64,000 bases of DNA from Clostridium sp. AM34-11AC (GTDB lineage Bacteria > Bacillota > Clostridia > Lachnospirales > Lachnospiraceae), in the NCBI RefSeq assembly GCF_003435375.1, contig NZ_QWGL01000012.1, positions 32,729-96,728 of the forward strand. The letters are read 5' to 3'. Each line of letters opens with the position of its first letter. Within the stretch, counting starts at the first letter, position 1. Below, piece by piece: positions 41,360 to 50,518 of this stretch. Position numbers and translations under genes: made by a program. The notes under the pieces were generated by a model, which searched no databases, was not told where the DNA came from, and was given only the letters and a program-made list of their open reading frames with translations.

Positions 41360-41980
41360 ATGATAAAATTTGAACGCACAAGCGTCATGAACTTTGAAAA
41401 TGCCATGCGCGGCGCAAGAAACCCGATGAACAGCTGGGGACGTATGGACAGCAGCTATAATGAGGACGGAGATTTTGTCTTTGGACCGAACGATCTCGAT
41501 CTTGCGAAGCGTCTCCGCATGGCTGGAAGCGACCACAGAAAGTTTATCCGCCAGATCTTTGTATCCGTGGATATTACGGCTCCGCTCTACTGGTGGAAGG
41601 AATATGACACCTACAAAGTGGCGACTGTTGCAAACTCCACAAGCACCATGCATAAAATCCACTCCAAGCCGTTCGACATCGATGATTTCAGCCATGACCA
41701 TATGACTCCGGACACTCTCGCTTACATGCAGACCGTTGTAGACCGCCTTGAGCAGATCCGTCTGAAATACATGAACGAGGGAAAAAATAAGGAGGACTGG
41801 TACGACATGATCCAGCTTCTCCCGTCCAGCTACAACCAGATGCGCACCTGCACGATGAACTATGAGACACTCGTCAATATTTATCATGCGAGAAAGGCTC
41901 ACAAGCTTGTGGAGTGGCATACCTTCTGTGACTGGATCGGGACTCTGCCGTATGCAAAAGAGCTGATCATTGCGGACTAA
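41360..41980 (+). CDS. Divergent ThyX-like (flavin-dependent thymidylate synthase fold) protein
   Basis: A 206-residue protein. Residues 153-186 (LLPSSYNQMRTCTMNYETL, then VNIYHARKAHKLVEW) follow the pattern of the ThyX segment 'LP....T....N...L..F...R....AQWEI'. Residues ~85-100 (YKVATVANSTSTMHKI) align loosely with the RHRxxSxNxxSxRY motif, but the key Arg and Tyr are missing. It is shorter than ThyX (~220-260). It may be inactive or altered in substrate; similar proteins occur in phages and Clostridia as far as I recall. AAGGAGAG precedes the ATG. The neighbouring DHFR gene fits a thymidylate context. Confidence 0.65.
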   Translation: MIKFERTSVMNFENAMRGARNPMNSWGRMDSSYNEDGDFVFGPNDLDLAKRLRMAGSDHRKFIRQIFVSVDITAPLYWWKEYDTYKVATVANSTSTMHKIHSKPFDIDDFSHDHMTPDTLAYMQTVVDRLEQIRLKYMNEGKNKEDWYDMIQLLPSSYNQMRTCTMNYETLVNIYHARKAHKLVEWHTFCDWIGTLPYAKELIIAD

Positions 41981-42005
41981 TTTTTTTGTGATAACTTCAT
42001 AACTT

Positions 42006-42098
42006 GAAAAAGAATGTACCTTGGCACATTCTCGCGCCTCGCGCGGTCACTTGCGACAATCTACGTCTTCGCGCGAGTACGCATCTTTGTGCCTTTTT
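42006..42098 (+). repeat. Repeat A flanking addBA (downstream copy)
   Basis: Starts GAAAAAGAATGT and CCTTGGCACATT, contains a GAATGT/ACATTC hairpin and a CTTCGCGCGAGTACGCATC stretch. A related copy lies at 49431-49523 upstream of addB. A separate 34-base inverted repeat (ATGTAACAGG/CCTGTTACAT) follows at 42099-42132. Confidence 0.6.
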
Positions 42099-42133
42099 AT
42101 GTAACAGGGAATTCCTCTGAATTTCCTGTTACA

Positions 42134-42180
42134 TAAAAAACCGCTGCCCGGCACCTTAGTTATGGTGCCGGGCAGTTTTT
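42134..42180. terminator. Bidirectional terminator between the ThyX-like gene and addA
   Basis: CTGCCCGGCACC pairs perfectly with GGTGCCGGGCAG around an 8-base loop. TTTTT follows on the plus strand and, after CGG, TTTTTT on the minus strand, so it can stop both convergent genes. Confidence 0.92.
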
Positions 42181-42192
42181 GATCATATCTTA

Positions 42193-45100
42193 TCATAAAT
42201 TGATCGGGACCGGAATCTCTTTCTGCAGCGCCAGAGAGTAGATCACGGCTTCCTTCACCTTTTTCCCGGTGATCTGGGCAAGTGCCTTTGCGTAGTAGAA
42301 GAGCTGGATCTGGTAGCGGTCCAGAAGTATATTCTCTCCGCCTTCTTTTACCCGGTCTGTCTTGTAATCCACAAGTACGAGACCGTCATCCTCCTCGAAC
42401 CAGGCGTCGATGATACCCTGTAACAGGATCAGCGCATCGGAATCCGCCTTGTTCATCTCCCGTGCAGGGATACCCACCACAAACTGGCTCTCTTTCCGCA
42501 ATTTTCCGTTCCGGTCCGCCTGTTTCATGCGGGCTGCAATATCTGAATGGAAAAACTTCGTCAAAACGCCCGGATAGACCATATCGATGGCGGTCTCCTG
42601 CATCCGCTTTTCCTCACGGATCCGGTCGAGTTCTTTCACGATATCATCGTAACCGGAAATTTCCGCGAAGTGGATCAGCTCCAGGGCACGGTGGTAAGCG
42701 GTACCGCGGTCGGAGGCACGCTTTATTCTGGCTTTTTCTTCGGCCGCTGTATCAGACATTTTATCAATAATTTCTGAATCTTCTTTTTCCCTGACGTTCT
42801 TAATCAAAAACGCACTCTCCGCGTCATCCACAAACTGCCCCTGTTCCTTAAGCTCCGAAACTGACATCTTTGCGTGCAGCGCAAGGTCCGCCGCGTAAGG
42901 ATATTTTACCCCGATGAGCCCCGGAATTTTCTCCGGCTGCGCTTTCCGCAGCTGTTCCAGTTCCAGATAGATCTTTGCCTTCTCCTCCTGGTTCTTCGCC
43001 TCCTCCACGAGAAGGTCCTTCACCGGAACATTCTTCACATCGAGGGTGTTTTTCGCCCCGTTTGACGCCATCAGGATCCAGTCCAGATAGGAGGATGCCG
43101 CGCTTAAGATCGTAAACGGCAGCGAGCCGCCAGCCGGGATCCCACCCCATTTTTCCAGCTTGTTGTCCATATACTTGTCGCCTGCGGTGATGATCAGTTT
43201 TTCCTTCGCACGGGTCATGGCAACATAGAGGATACGAAGCTCCTCGCCCATGTTTTCCAGATTTGACCGTCTCGCCAGGACATTTTTCTTTAACGTCGGT
43301 GCCTTGACCTTCTTCTCCGGGTCGAAGAAATCCGCTGCGATTCCAAGCTCCTCGTCGATCAGGATCCGTCCTCTCGCGTCCTGTCTGTTGAATTTCTTCC
43401 CGCATCCGGCTAAGAACACCACCGGGAACTCCAGACCTTTGCTCTTGTGGATGCTCATAATCCGCACCGCGTCGTCATGTTCCCCGGAGCGGGAAGCCTC
43501 ACCGAAGTCGGTGTTGTATTTTTTTAACTTCTCGATGTACCGGATAAAGTCGAAAAGTCCCTGATAACTGGTCTTCTCGTAATCTTCCGCTTTCTGCACC
43601 AGCATGGCTAGGTTCGCCTGCCTCGTCTTTCCTGCCGGCATGGCGGCGGCGTACTTGTCGTACCCGGTGAGGTCGAAGATCCGGTAGATCAGGCGGGAGA
43701 CTGGGAGGTACATAGATTCTTCTCTCAGCGTCGTCAGGAGATTTTGGAATGCTGCCAACTTGCGATAGATAACCGCATCTTCCTCCGATTCCCCGTGTTT
43801 CTCCAAATATCTTTTCACCGCCCCATAAAATCCAACGTCTTCCCCGCGGTCCGGATTTTTCTTGAATTCCGCCATCACGATGGCCAGCTCCCGGTCCTTC
43901 ATGCCGCCGATGGGCGACTTTAACACACCAGCTAACGGAATATCCTGCATCGGATTGTCGATGAGTGCCAGCATGTTGAGCACGGTCTCCACTTCCACCG
44001 CCGTGAAATATCCGGTCCTGGAATCCGCGTAGGCGGGGATCCCTGCTGCCCCAAGGACACTTAAAAATTCCTCGGACCACCCGGAGAGACTGCGGAGCAG
44101 GATCACGATGTCCTTCTTCTTTAACGGCTCATACTCCCCGGTCTTCCCGTTAAAGATCTTCATCCCTTGTTCCGGATCCGTGAGTTTTTTGATCTCCCCG
44201 GCGATAAGTCTCGCCTCCGCCTCCTTCGCGGTATAATCCGCCTTCTCCTCGTCCATGCCGTCAAACAGCGGATCCCCGGTATTTAAAAGCAGGACCTCCG
44301 TCTTCGCCTGCCCGTCCACCGGCAGTGCCGGAAATTCCGCCCCCGGATACAACGCCGCGTCATCCGTGTACTTAATATTGCCAAGCTGCTTCGTCATGAT
44401 CCGGTAGAACACGTCATTGATGCTGGAAAGCACCTCCGGCCGGCTTCGGAAGTTCTTGTGGAGCTCAATCTTCTGGTACAGCCCGTCCTCTTTCCCGTAG
44501 GACTCATACTTTTCCAGAAACAGCTCTGGTTTCGCGAGACGGAACTTATAGATGCTCTGCTTCACATCACCCACCATAAACACATTCGGCGTCCCGAACC
44601 GCTCCCTGGAAACACAGCGGATCAGCGTCTCCTGGACCTCGTTGCTGTCCTGGTATTCGTCCACAAGGATCTCCTCGTAGATCTCCGAGAGTTCATCCGC
44701 CACCAGTCCCGGCTTATGATCCAGGCTGCCTCCGGTGAGGACTTCCAGCGCAAAATGTTCCAGGTCATTAAAGTCCACCAGGTTTTTCTCCTCCTTCGCC
44801 TCCTGGAATTTCGCAGAAAACTCCTCCGCAAGCTCCAAAAGCATCAGGATCGGCTCCCGGCAGGCGTCGAGATCCGCGAACACCTCATCGATATCTCCTG
44901 GAAGGTACAATGCCTTCATCTTCTTGATGCCGTCCTTTGCGAGGTTCCTGTAGGCCGCTGCCTGTTCTTTCTTCTCCGGGTCCACATTTTTTCCCCGGAC
45001 AGCCGCCAGCCTTCCAAACTTCAGCTCCTCAAGGCACTCCGCAATCTCCTGGTAAGTCCCGGCTTCCCTGAGTTCTTCCATTCCCCGGATGTCTTCCGCT

Positions 45101-45864
45101 AACATCGGTGCGTATGCCTGGGGACCGTCTTCCTCAGCCGCGAGATCCGCTGCCTCGTAAAGTCCGTCTAAGAATTCTTCCGCCTGGCGTTTCACATCCT
45201 GGATCAGATACTTCATCCATGCGGTCTCCTCCATAGGATCCCCATCTTCACCGGTTCCGCCAGCCCAGAGTTCCTTCCTGCAGGCCGCGATCCACTCCCC
45301 CGGCCACGGATTGCTCTGGGAGAACTCCCATACCTTTAAAATATACTCTTCCAATCCACCGTCTGTCCGCCCTGTGGCGTAGGTATCCACAAACTTTATG
45401 AACCGCTCATCTTCCCTTCCGTAATATTCCTCCAGAAGTTCCTTCATCACATCGGCTTTTAAGAGCATCAGCTCGCCTTCGTCCGCCACCCGGAATCCAG
45501 GATCCAGGTCCAGCTCGTGGAAATGTTCCCGCAGAAGGTTTAAGCAGAAGCTGTCGATGGTAGTGATCTTCGCGTGGTGGATCAGCGTGTTCTGGCGCTC
45601 CAGATTCTTATTCCCCGGATCCTCGTCCAGAAGCTTTCCGAGAGCTGTCTCCACACGCTCCCGCATCTCCGCCGCCGCCGCGTTCGTGAAGGTCATGACC
45701 AACAGCTTATCGATATCCACCGGGTGTTCCGGGTCCGTGATCATGCGGATGATCCGCTCAACGAGGACCGCCGTCTTTCCGCTTCCTGCTGCCGCCGAGA
45801 CAAGGAGATTCCGGTGTCTCGTCTCAATGACTTTTTTCTGCTCGTCTGTCCACTTTGTCGCCAT
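42193..45864 (-). CDS. addA: ATP-dependent helicase/nuclease subunit A
   Basis: A 1223-residue UvrD-type helicase-nuclease. Walker A is SAAAGSGKTAVLVERI (~23-38), the helicase motif II is LVDEYQDSN, motif VI is ILYVAMTRAKEKLII, and the C-terminal nuclease has GIIDAWF and VLVDYKTDRV. With AddB it processes double-strand ends at Chi-like sites for recombination. The ATG shares one base with the addB stop (TAATG), so translation is coupled. Length is standard for AddA. Confidence 0.97.
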   Translation of the reverse strand: MATKWTDEQKKVIETRHRNLLVSAAAGSGKTAVLVERIIRMITDPEHPVDIDKLLVMTFTNAAAAEMRERVETALGKLLDEDPGNKNLERQNTLIHHAKITTIDSFCLNLLREHFHELDLDPGFRVADEGELMLLKADVMKELLEEYYGREDERFIKFVDTYATGRTDGGLEEYILKVWEFSQSNPWPGEWIAACRKELWAGGTGEDGDPMEETAWMKYLIQDVKRQAEEFLDGLYEAADLAAEEDGPQAYAPMLAEDIRGMEELREAGTYQEIAECLEELKFGRLAAVRGKNVDPEKKEQAAAYRNLAKDGIKKMKALYLPGDIDEVFADLDACREPILMLLELAEEFSAKFQEAKEEKNLVDFNDLEHFALEVLTGGSLDHKPGLVADELSEIYEEILVDEYQDSNEVQETLIRCVSRERFGTPNVFMVGDVKQSIYKFRLAKPELFLEKYESYGKEDGLYQKIELHKNFRSRPEVLSSINDVFYRIMTKQLGNIKYTDDAALYPGAEFPALPVDGQAKTEVLLLNTGDPLFDGMDEEKADYTAKEAEARLIAGEIKKLTDPEQGMKIFNGKTGEYEPLKKKDIVILLRSLSGWSEEFLSVLGAAGIPAYADSRTGYFTAVEVETVLNMLALIDNPMQDIPLAGVLKSPIGGMKDRELAIVMAEFKKNPDRGEDVGFYGAVKRYLEKHGESEEDAVIYRKLAAFQNLLTTLREESMYLPVSRLIYRIFDLTGYDKYAAAMPAGKTRQANLAMLVQKAEDYEKTSYQGLFDFIRYIEKLKKYNTDFGEASRSGEHDDAVRIMSIHKSKGLEFPVVFLAGCGKKFNRQDARGRILIDEELGIAADFFDPEKKVKAPTLKKNVLARRSNLENMGEELRILYVAMTRAKEKLIITAGDKYMDNKLEKWGGIPAGGSLPFTILSAASSYLDWILMASNGAKNTLDVKNVPVKDLLVEEAKNQEEKAKIYLELEQLRKAQPEKIPGLIGVKYPYAADLALHAKMSVSELKEQGQFVDDAESAFLIKNVREKEDSEIIDKMSDTAAEEKARIKRASDRGTAYHRALELIHFAEISGYDDIVKELDRIREEKRMQETAIDMVYPGVLTKFFHSDIAARMKQADRNGKLRKESQFVVGIPAREMNKADSDALILLQGIIDAWFEEDDGLVLVDYKTDRVKEGGENILLDRYQIQLFYYAKALAQITGKKVKEAVIYSLALQKEIPVPINL

Positions 45865-48800
45865 TACAGAATCTCCTTTCCGTCATTTTCTTTTCCAGGC
45901 GATTTCTTTTTCCCGCTTTCTATGCCCTCTAAAGTTTTCTTCTTCGTTTTACCGGGATCCAGCTGTACAGGATCGACCTTATCTGCAGCATCTTCCACTG
46001 CACCGGAATCCATCTCTTCCCCATCTTCTTCCTGGTCGATCTCCTTCCAGATCTCCTGCGCCTTCATAGGCTTAAATCTCCGGAATCCATACCCATCAGT
46101 TTTCAGATCAAACCCACACACACTGTGGTACGGACAGTAATCGCACGCCGTCCGGTTCCCCTGCTTGTAGGGATCCACTGCCACATTTCCATCCAGAATC
46201 TCCTCGCCCATCTCCCTGAGCTTCTGATTTACATAATCTGTCAAATGGGCAAACCGTTTTCCTCCAGCCACAGAGGACTTTAACTCCTGCACATACCCGT
46301 CCTTCAGTGCCACCGGGATCACATCTGATTCCTTCTCGATCTCCCGGTCCATATGCCGGATCACGTCGAGACTGCTGTTCACGAGACCATTCATGCGGAG
46401 CTTCCTTAAGATTCCCGCCTCGATCTCCTCGTCCGTCATTCCGTCCTCCCGGTCGATCACAGGATCATCGATATGGTAATAGAAGATTCCCGCCGGAACC
46501 GCCTGTTTCCCCGGATGCCGGCTCTCCTGGAGCTTTAACGCCGCGTCCATGTAGACCACAAGCTGGAGCTGCAGCCCATGGTACAAAAGCGCCAGGTCAA
46601 AGGACGTGCTTCCCGACTTATAGTCCATGATCTTCACATAGATCTTGTCCTCATCCTCAAACACGTCCATGCGGTCGATCCGCCCGCGAAGGTTCACGGC
46701 TTCCCCATCCTTCAGCGGGATCCGCGTGCTCACATCCACCTCGAACGCCTCCGGCTCAAAATCGCCCTTCCGGATCTGGTAGATCAGCGCACGCACCGTC
46801 CGGTCCGTGATCCGCTCCACCTTTTTTTCCAGGTAGGCGTTTCTCGCGGAACTCTTCATGATCGTGTTCCGGTACTTCGCGGAGACTTCCTCCACCGCCC
46901 GCTTCACGAGAGCTCGCCGCTCCGCGTCCGTGATGGTCCGGAAATCCTTTCCATGGTCACGCACATTGCGGAAAAAGGTGTCCAGGGACTGGTGGAACAG
47001 ATTTCCCATGTCGGAGAGGTCCAGCTCATACTCCCTTCCCGCCCGGAGCCCAAGTCCATGATTCAGGAAGTGGGAGTAGGCGCATCCAGCGTAACCTTCC
47101 ATTCTCGTCACACTGCCCCTTAAAAGTGTTCCGTAGAGCTCTCTCGCCGCCGCCCGGCCGATGCCGCCTTTCTTATAAGAATAGGCCACGGCTTTCGCGA
47201 GATCTTCCATCTCCTTCGCTTTCGCCTCATCGGAAGACAGGAAACTGTAAAGCTCCCGCGCCTTCTCATTCTCCGGATCCATCAGCCGGTCCGGCTCCTG
47301 AAGCCAGGAAAGTATGGCTCTTCCCGCCGCCGTCACAGAAACATCCGGTCGTTTTTCCGCTTCCGTCTCCCGGATAAAGAGGTCCGGGAACCGTTTTTTC
47401 ATCTCCCCGATAATTCCGGACGGCCGTGTCTGTTTTCCCTCCGCCGTCACCGTCGGGTAAGATAAGATCAGCTGATCCGACGGCTTCGTCATCATGAGAT
47501 AGAGGTAAAATCGTTCCATAAAGCCCTCTTCCCTGGCCGTTGGTGCCAGCTCCATAGAATTCTTCTTTAGGATCTCCCTCTCATTGTCCGTAAAAAGACC
47601 GCCTTTCGAGTGGTCCGCCGGAACCACGCCCTGGCTCACACCGAGGAAAAAGAGGACCTTGATCTTATCGAGTCTCGTTCTCTTCAGGTCACCGCAGACC
47701 ACCCGGTCCGCCCCCGCGGGGATCATTCCCACAGAGAGCTCCAAAAAGCCCGCGGAAAGGATCTCCGCGTACTCTCTCCTTGACACGCACTCATCGCCCA
47801 ACAGGCCCTTAAACTTCTCGAAAAGCTCGATGACAAGACCATAGATCTCCTCGTACTCCCTCGCCTCCCGGTCCATACCGGAATCCGCGAACCTCTCCGA
47901 AAACTGTTCCAGCTTTTCCTCGGCTCCCAGGATCTCCAGGAGCTCTTTTAAGGCATCCGTCACTACCGCCACCGGAACTCCCCGTCCGGCGCAGCGCTCC
48001 CTTAAAACACGGAGCGGTTCCATGATCTTCTCCCGGAACGCATTCATCTCCACAAGATTTAAATTTTCTCCGCCCTCAAAGGTCTTCTCCCACGCCGCGT
48101 CCCACTTCGCAAATCCCCGGATCCCCATGGCCCGCACATAGATCTCCAGCCGGTCCACGGCCTCCGTCTCCTCTGTCACGAGCCCGGTCCTCAGATACCG
48201 GAACATGCTCTCATAGTCAAAGCCCTTCTGCAAAATATCCAGGGCGCTCTGGATCAGCCGGATCAGCGGATTTCCCGACACATCCCGGTTTTCATCTAAG
48301 AACAACGGGATCCTATTCTCTTCAAAGCTTCTCGTGATCTCCCGGCCATATCCCGGAAGATCCCCGCAGACCAGGGCGATATCCCGGTAGCGGTACCCGT
48401 CCTTTTTCACCAGCTCCTCGATCCGGTTCGTGATAAAGTCAATCTCATCCGCCGGGTCCTTTGCCTGAACCAGCATAATCTCCCTCTCTCCGCCGTAGTA
48501 CCGGGTATACGGATAGCGGAAAAACGTCCTCTCAAGATGGTCAAGAGCCGGGCTGTTCCGGAACCGAACAAGCGGGCGTTTGGAAAAGACGAGGTCCTGG
48601 TAAATTTTCGCCCCGTTTTCCTCCGCCAGCTGTTTCAATTTTCCTGTCATTTTCCGGCTCATATCAAAAAGATCCGTCTCATCCGACTCTGCCGTAAGAT
48701 CCATCCCCGGCTCCATCGTCGCGGACACCGTCACAAAGACATTCCGGCAAAGTTTCAGTAAAATCCCGATAAGCCGGTACTGGACCGGCGTAAAGCCCGT

Positions 48801-49412
48801 GTAGCCGTCTAAAACCATGGTACTGTCCTTCAAAAGTGCAGACTGGTCCGCCACCTGGCAGAGCACATCAAGAAGTTCCTCCAGCGTGATATATTTCTCC
48901 TTCGTAAACTCCCGGAACGCCTCAAAGATCACTTCCATATCCGAGAGCTTCGCAGCCAGAATCTGTCCCACATGTTCCCCGGCTGTCTGCGCCTTTAAAT
49001 CCTCCGGAGTCGCCCCGTACTGGTAGAGCTCCGAAAGCATGGACTTGATCTCACTGATAAATCCCGGGCGGTTTAAGTGGGAGGAAAACATGGTGAGCTC
49101 GTCCATCTTTTCCCCGGCAAGCTTTCTGAGGACCATATTTTTGCCCGTATCGTCCAGCACCTCCGGCTGCGGCAGGGAGAGCTCCGAGAAGATCCGGTAG
49201 GCCAGGCGCTCAAAGCTCACGATGTCGATGTTCAGCGTCCCGTGGTTCGGGTGGAGTCTCACGATCTCCTTCTGGGCCTGCATCGTCGCCTGCTCCGGCG
49301 TCACCACAAAAAACCTGCCCTCCGGTTCCTTCGCGGACAGCTCGATGATCTTCCTGTATATATATTCTGTTTTTCCGGCACCGGAACCGCCGGCGATGAT
49401 GCATAATCCCAT
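45864..49412 (-). CDS. addB: ATP-dependent helicase/nuclease subunit B
   Basis: A 1182-residue partner of AddA. It starts MGLCIIAGGSGAGKTEYIYR (Walker A), has an inactive helicase-like middle and a C-terminal nuclease domain with MDYKSGSTSFD, followed by the iron-sulfur staple CDYCPYHSVCGFD. The extreme C-terminal ~80 residues are highly charged (Glu/Lys/Asp). AGGAGG lies 5 bases before the ATG. It is the first gene of addBA, with a leader containing repeat A. Confidence 0.96.
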   Translation of the reverse strand: MGLCIIAGGSGAGKTEYIYRKIIELSAKEPEGRFFVVTPEQATMQAQKEIVRLHPNHGTLNIDIVSFERLAYRIFSELSLPQPEVLDDTGKNMVLRKLAGEKMDELTMFSSHLNRPGFISEIKSMLSELYQYGATPEDLKAQTAGEHVGQILAAKLSDMEVIFEAFREFTKEKYITLEELLDVLCQVADQSALLKDSTMVLDGYTGFTPVQYRLIGILLKLCRNVFVTVSATMEPGMDLTAESDETDLFDMSRKMTGKLKQLAEENGAKIYQDLVFSKRPLVRFRNSPALDHLERTFFRYPYTRYYGGEREIMLVQAKDPADEIDFITNRIEELVKKDGYRYRDIALVCGDLPGYGREITRSFEENRIPLFLDENRDVSGNPLIRLIQSALDILQKGFDYESMFRYLRTGLVTEETEAVDRLEIYVRAMGIRGFAKWDAAWEKTFEGGENLNLVEMNAFREKIMEPLRVLRERCAGRGVPVAVVTDALKELLEILGAEEKLEQFSERFADSGMDREAREYEEIYGLVIELFEKFKGLLGDECVSRREYAEILSAGFLELSVGMIPAGADRVVCGDLKRTRLDKIKVLFFLGVSQGVVPADHSKGGLFTDNEREILKKNSMELAPTAREEGFMERFYLYLMMTKPSDQLILSYPTVTAEGKQTRPSGIIGEMKKRFPDLFIRETEAEKRPDVSVTAAGRAILSWLQEPDRLMDPENEKARELYSFLSSDEAKAKEMEDLAKAVAYSYKKGGIGRAAARELYGTLLRGSVTRMEGYAGCAYSHFLNHGLGLRAGREYELDLSDMGNLFHQSLDTFFRNVRDHGKDFRTITDAERRALVKRAVEEVSAKYRNTIMKSSARNAYLEKKVERITDRTVRALIYQIRKGDFEPEAFEVDVSTRIPLKDGEAVNLRGRIDRMDVFEDEDKIYVKIMDYKSGSTSFDLALLYHGLQLQLVVYMDAALKLQESRHPGKQAVPAGIFYYHIDDPVIDREDGMTDEEIEAGILRKLRMNGLVNSSLDVIRHMDREIEKESDVIPVALKDGYVQELKSSVAGGKRFAHLTDYVNQKLREMGEEILDGNVAVDPYKQGNRTACDYCPYHSVCGFDLKTDGYGFRRFKPMKAQEIWKEIDQEEDGEEMDSGAVEDAADKVDPVQLDPGKTKKKTLEGIESGKKKSPGKENDGKEIL

Positions 49413-49430
49413 GTTATCCTCCTGCTATAT

Positions 49431-49523
49431 GAAAAAGAATGTGCCTTGGCACGTTTCCACACCGTGCACGCTCTTCTGTGACCGTCTGCGCCTTCGCGCG
49501 GTATGCGCATCCGGACACTCGGA
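49431..49523 (+). repeat. Repeat A flanking addBA (upstream copy)
   Basis: Starts GAAAAAGAATGTGCCTTGGC and contains an AATGTGCC/GGCACGTT hairpin and a GCGCCTTCGCGCGGTATGCG stretch; it parallels the element at 42006 over ~90 bases with scattered changes. On the minus strand it lies in the 5' leader of addB. A possible promoter with TTGACA (reverse strand, 49565-49570) is just upstream. Confidence 0.6.
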
Positions 49524-49699
49524 ACATATCATTCTCTCTCAACCGTATATGCTCCGAAGAGAATTGTCAAGTTCTTTATCGCGCAGCTACCGGAGTCGGA
49601 TTTTTCTCCTACGTCTCTCCTATCGGCTCCGGGATCATGAATCTTTTTCCTGCAGTTCTCATAGAATATACAAAATATTTCGTGAAAAGGATCTATTCC

Positions 49700-50176
49700 A
49701 TGAGTTCAAAAACAAAGATCATCGTCCTCAGAATGAAGGAGATCATCTACACCGCACTTTTTATCGGTTTTGCCATCGTCCTCATCATGCTCTTCCTCTT
49801 TATGTTCCGCCCGAAGAAGGACAACATCTCCGGGAGCACGGCAGACCAGACCGCCGAGAACGCCTCATCGGCCGCTCCTGCCTCCGCTACATACGTTCCG
49901 GGACTTTATTCGTCCCCCATCGTTTTGGGCAGCGAGAACGCCAATGTGGAGGTCACAGTGGACCGTACAGGGATCCGCTCCGTATCTCTCGTGCCTTTGA
50001 GTGACTCCGTTGAGACTATGTATCCCCTGATGGCACCCTCCATGGATTCCATTGCGGCGCAGATCCTGGAAAACCAGAGTCTTGAGGGGCTGGAGTATCC
50101 GTCCGGATCCCAGTATACCTCCATGGCGCTGGTGTCGGCGGTGCGGACGGCGCTTTCCAAAGCAGTTGAACAGTAA
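49700..50176 (+). CDS. Membrane-anchored FMN_bind-like protein
   Basis: A 158-residue protein with one transmembrane helix (~15-36), a Ser/Ala-rich linker (~42-63) and an extracytoplasmic domain (~64-158). The pattern YVPGLYSSPIVLGSENANVE, then 'SVSLVPLSDSVETMYPLM' and 'YPSGSQYTSMALVSAVRTAL' follows the FMN_bind domain. The flavinylation motif SGAT is SGSQ here, so covalent FMN attachment at the usual Thr is not expected. AAAGGAT precedes the ATG; the longer frame is unsupported. A terminator follows. Confidence 0.68.
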   Translation: MSSKTKIIVLRMKEIIYTALFIGFAIVLIMLFLFMFRPKKDNISGSTADQTAENASSAAPASATYVPGLYSSPIVLGSENANVEVTVDRTGIRSVSLVPLSDSVETMYPLMAPSMDSIAAQILENQSLEGLEYPSGSQYTSMALVSAVRTALSKAVEQ

Positions 50177-50184
50177 TATTGAAT

Positions 50185-50222
50185 CCCGGTGATTTCTATT
50201 CTGAGACCACCGGGTATTTTTT
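50185..50222 (+). terminator. Rho-independent terminator after the FMN_bind-like gene
   Basis: CCCGGTG pairs with CACCGGG around a ~16-base loop; TATTTTTTG follows. Confidence 0.82.
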
Positions 50223-50377
50223 GTTACAGTTCAGCCATGCGCTGGTTTGAATGAGAAAGTGTGTTGCAAGCTTGCTTGCATAAGCACTTTTTCATCCAAA
50301 TCAGCATATGGTGGAACCACCAAGCTTCTTGTTTTCATGAATATGGAAACAAGAAGATGTAATGACTGAACTGTAAC
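50223..50377. repeat. 155-base palindromic element with ends related to the repeat family
   Basis: Perfect 12-base inverted ends GTTACAGTTCAG/CTGAACTGTAAC bound three hairpins: a long one (GCTGGTTTGAATGAGAAAGT pairing with ACTTTTTCATCCAAATCAGC, 50240-50305), and CTTCTTGTTT/AAACAAGAAG. The ends resemble those of the 133-base family (GTAACTGTTCAG) but the interior is different. Confidence 0.85.
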
Positions 50378-50405
50378 ATTTTTTCATATTTTTTTAATAA
50401 CCTAC

Positions 50406-50434
50406 TTGACAAATCGATTTTCCTCCTGTATACT
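50406..50434 (+). promoter_or_regulatory. Sigma-A promoter for the solute-binding lipoprotein
   Basis: A perfect TTGACA and TATACT are separated by 17 bases. In the leader, CACGCTAAATCA (50457-50468) and CACGATAAATCA (50481-50492) form a direct repeat with a 24-base period, possibly a regulator site. Confidence 0.85.
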
Positions 50435-50518
50435 CTTCACCATGATAACAATTTACCACGCTAAATCAGAATCTTGTTAACACGATAAATCAATCAGCAT
50501 ACAAGGAGGAACCAATCC

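Noticed and set aside
44458..45102. 214-codon plus-strand frame inside addA
   Set aside because: Antisense to the addA helicase domain; no initiation signals or domain similarity.
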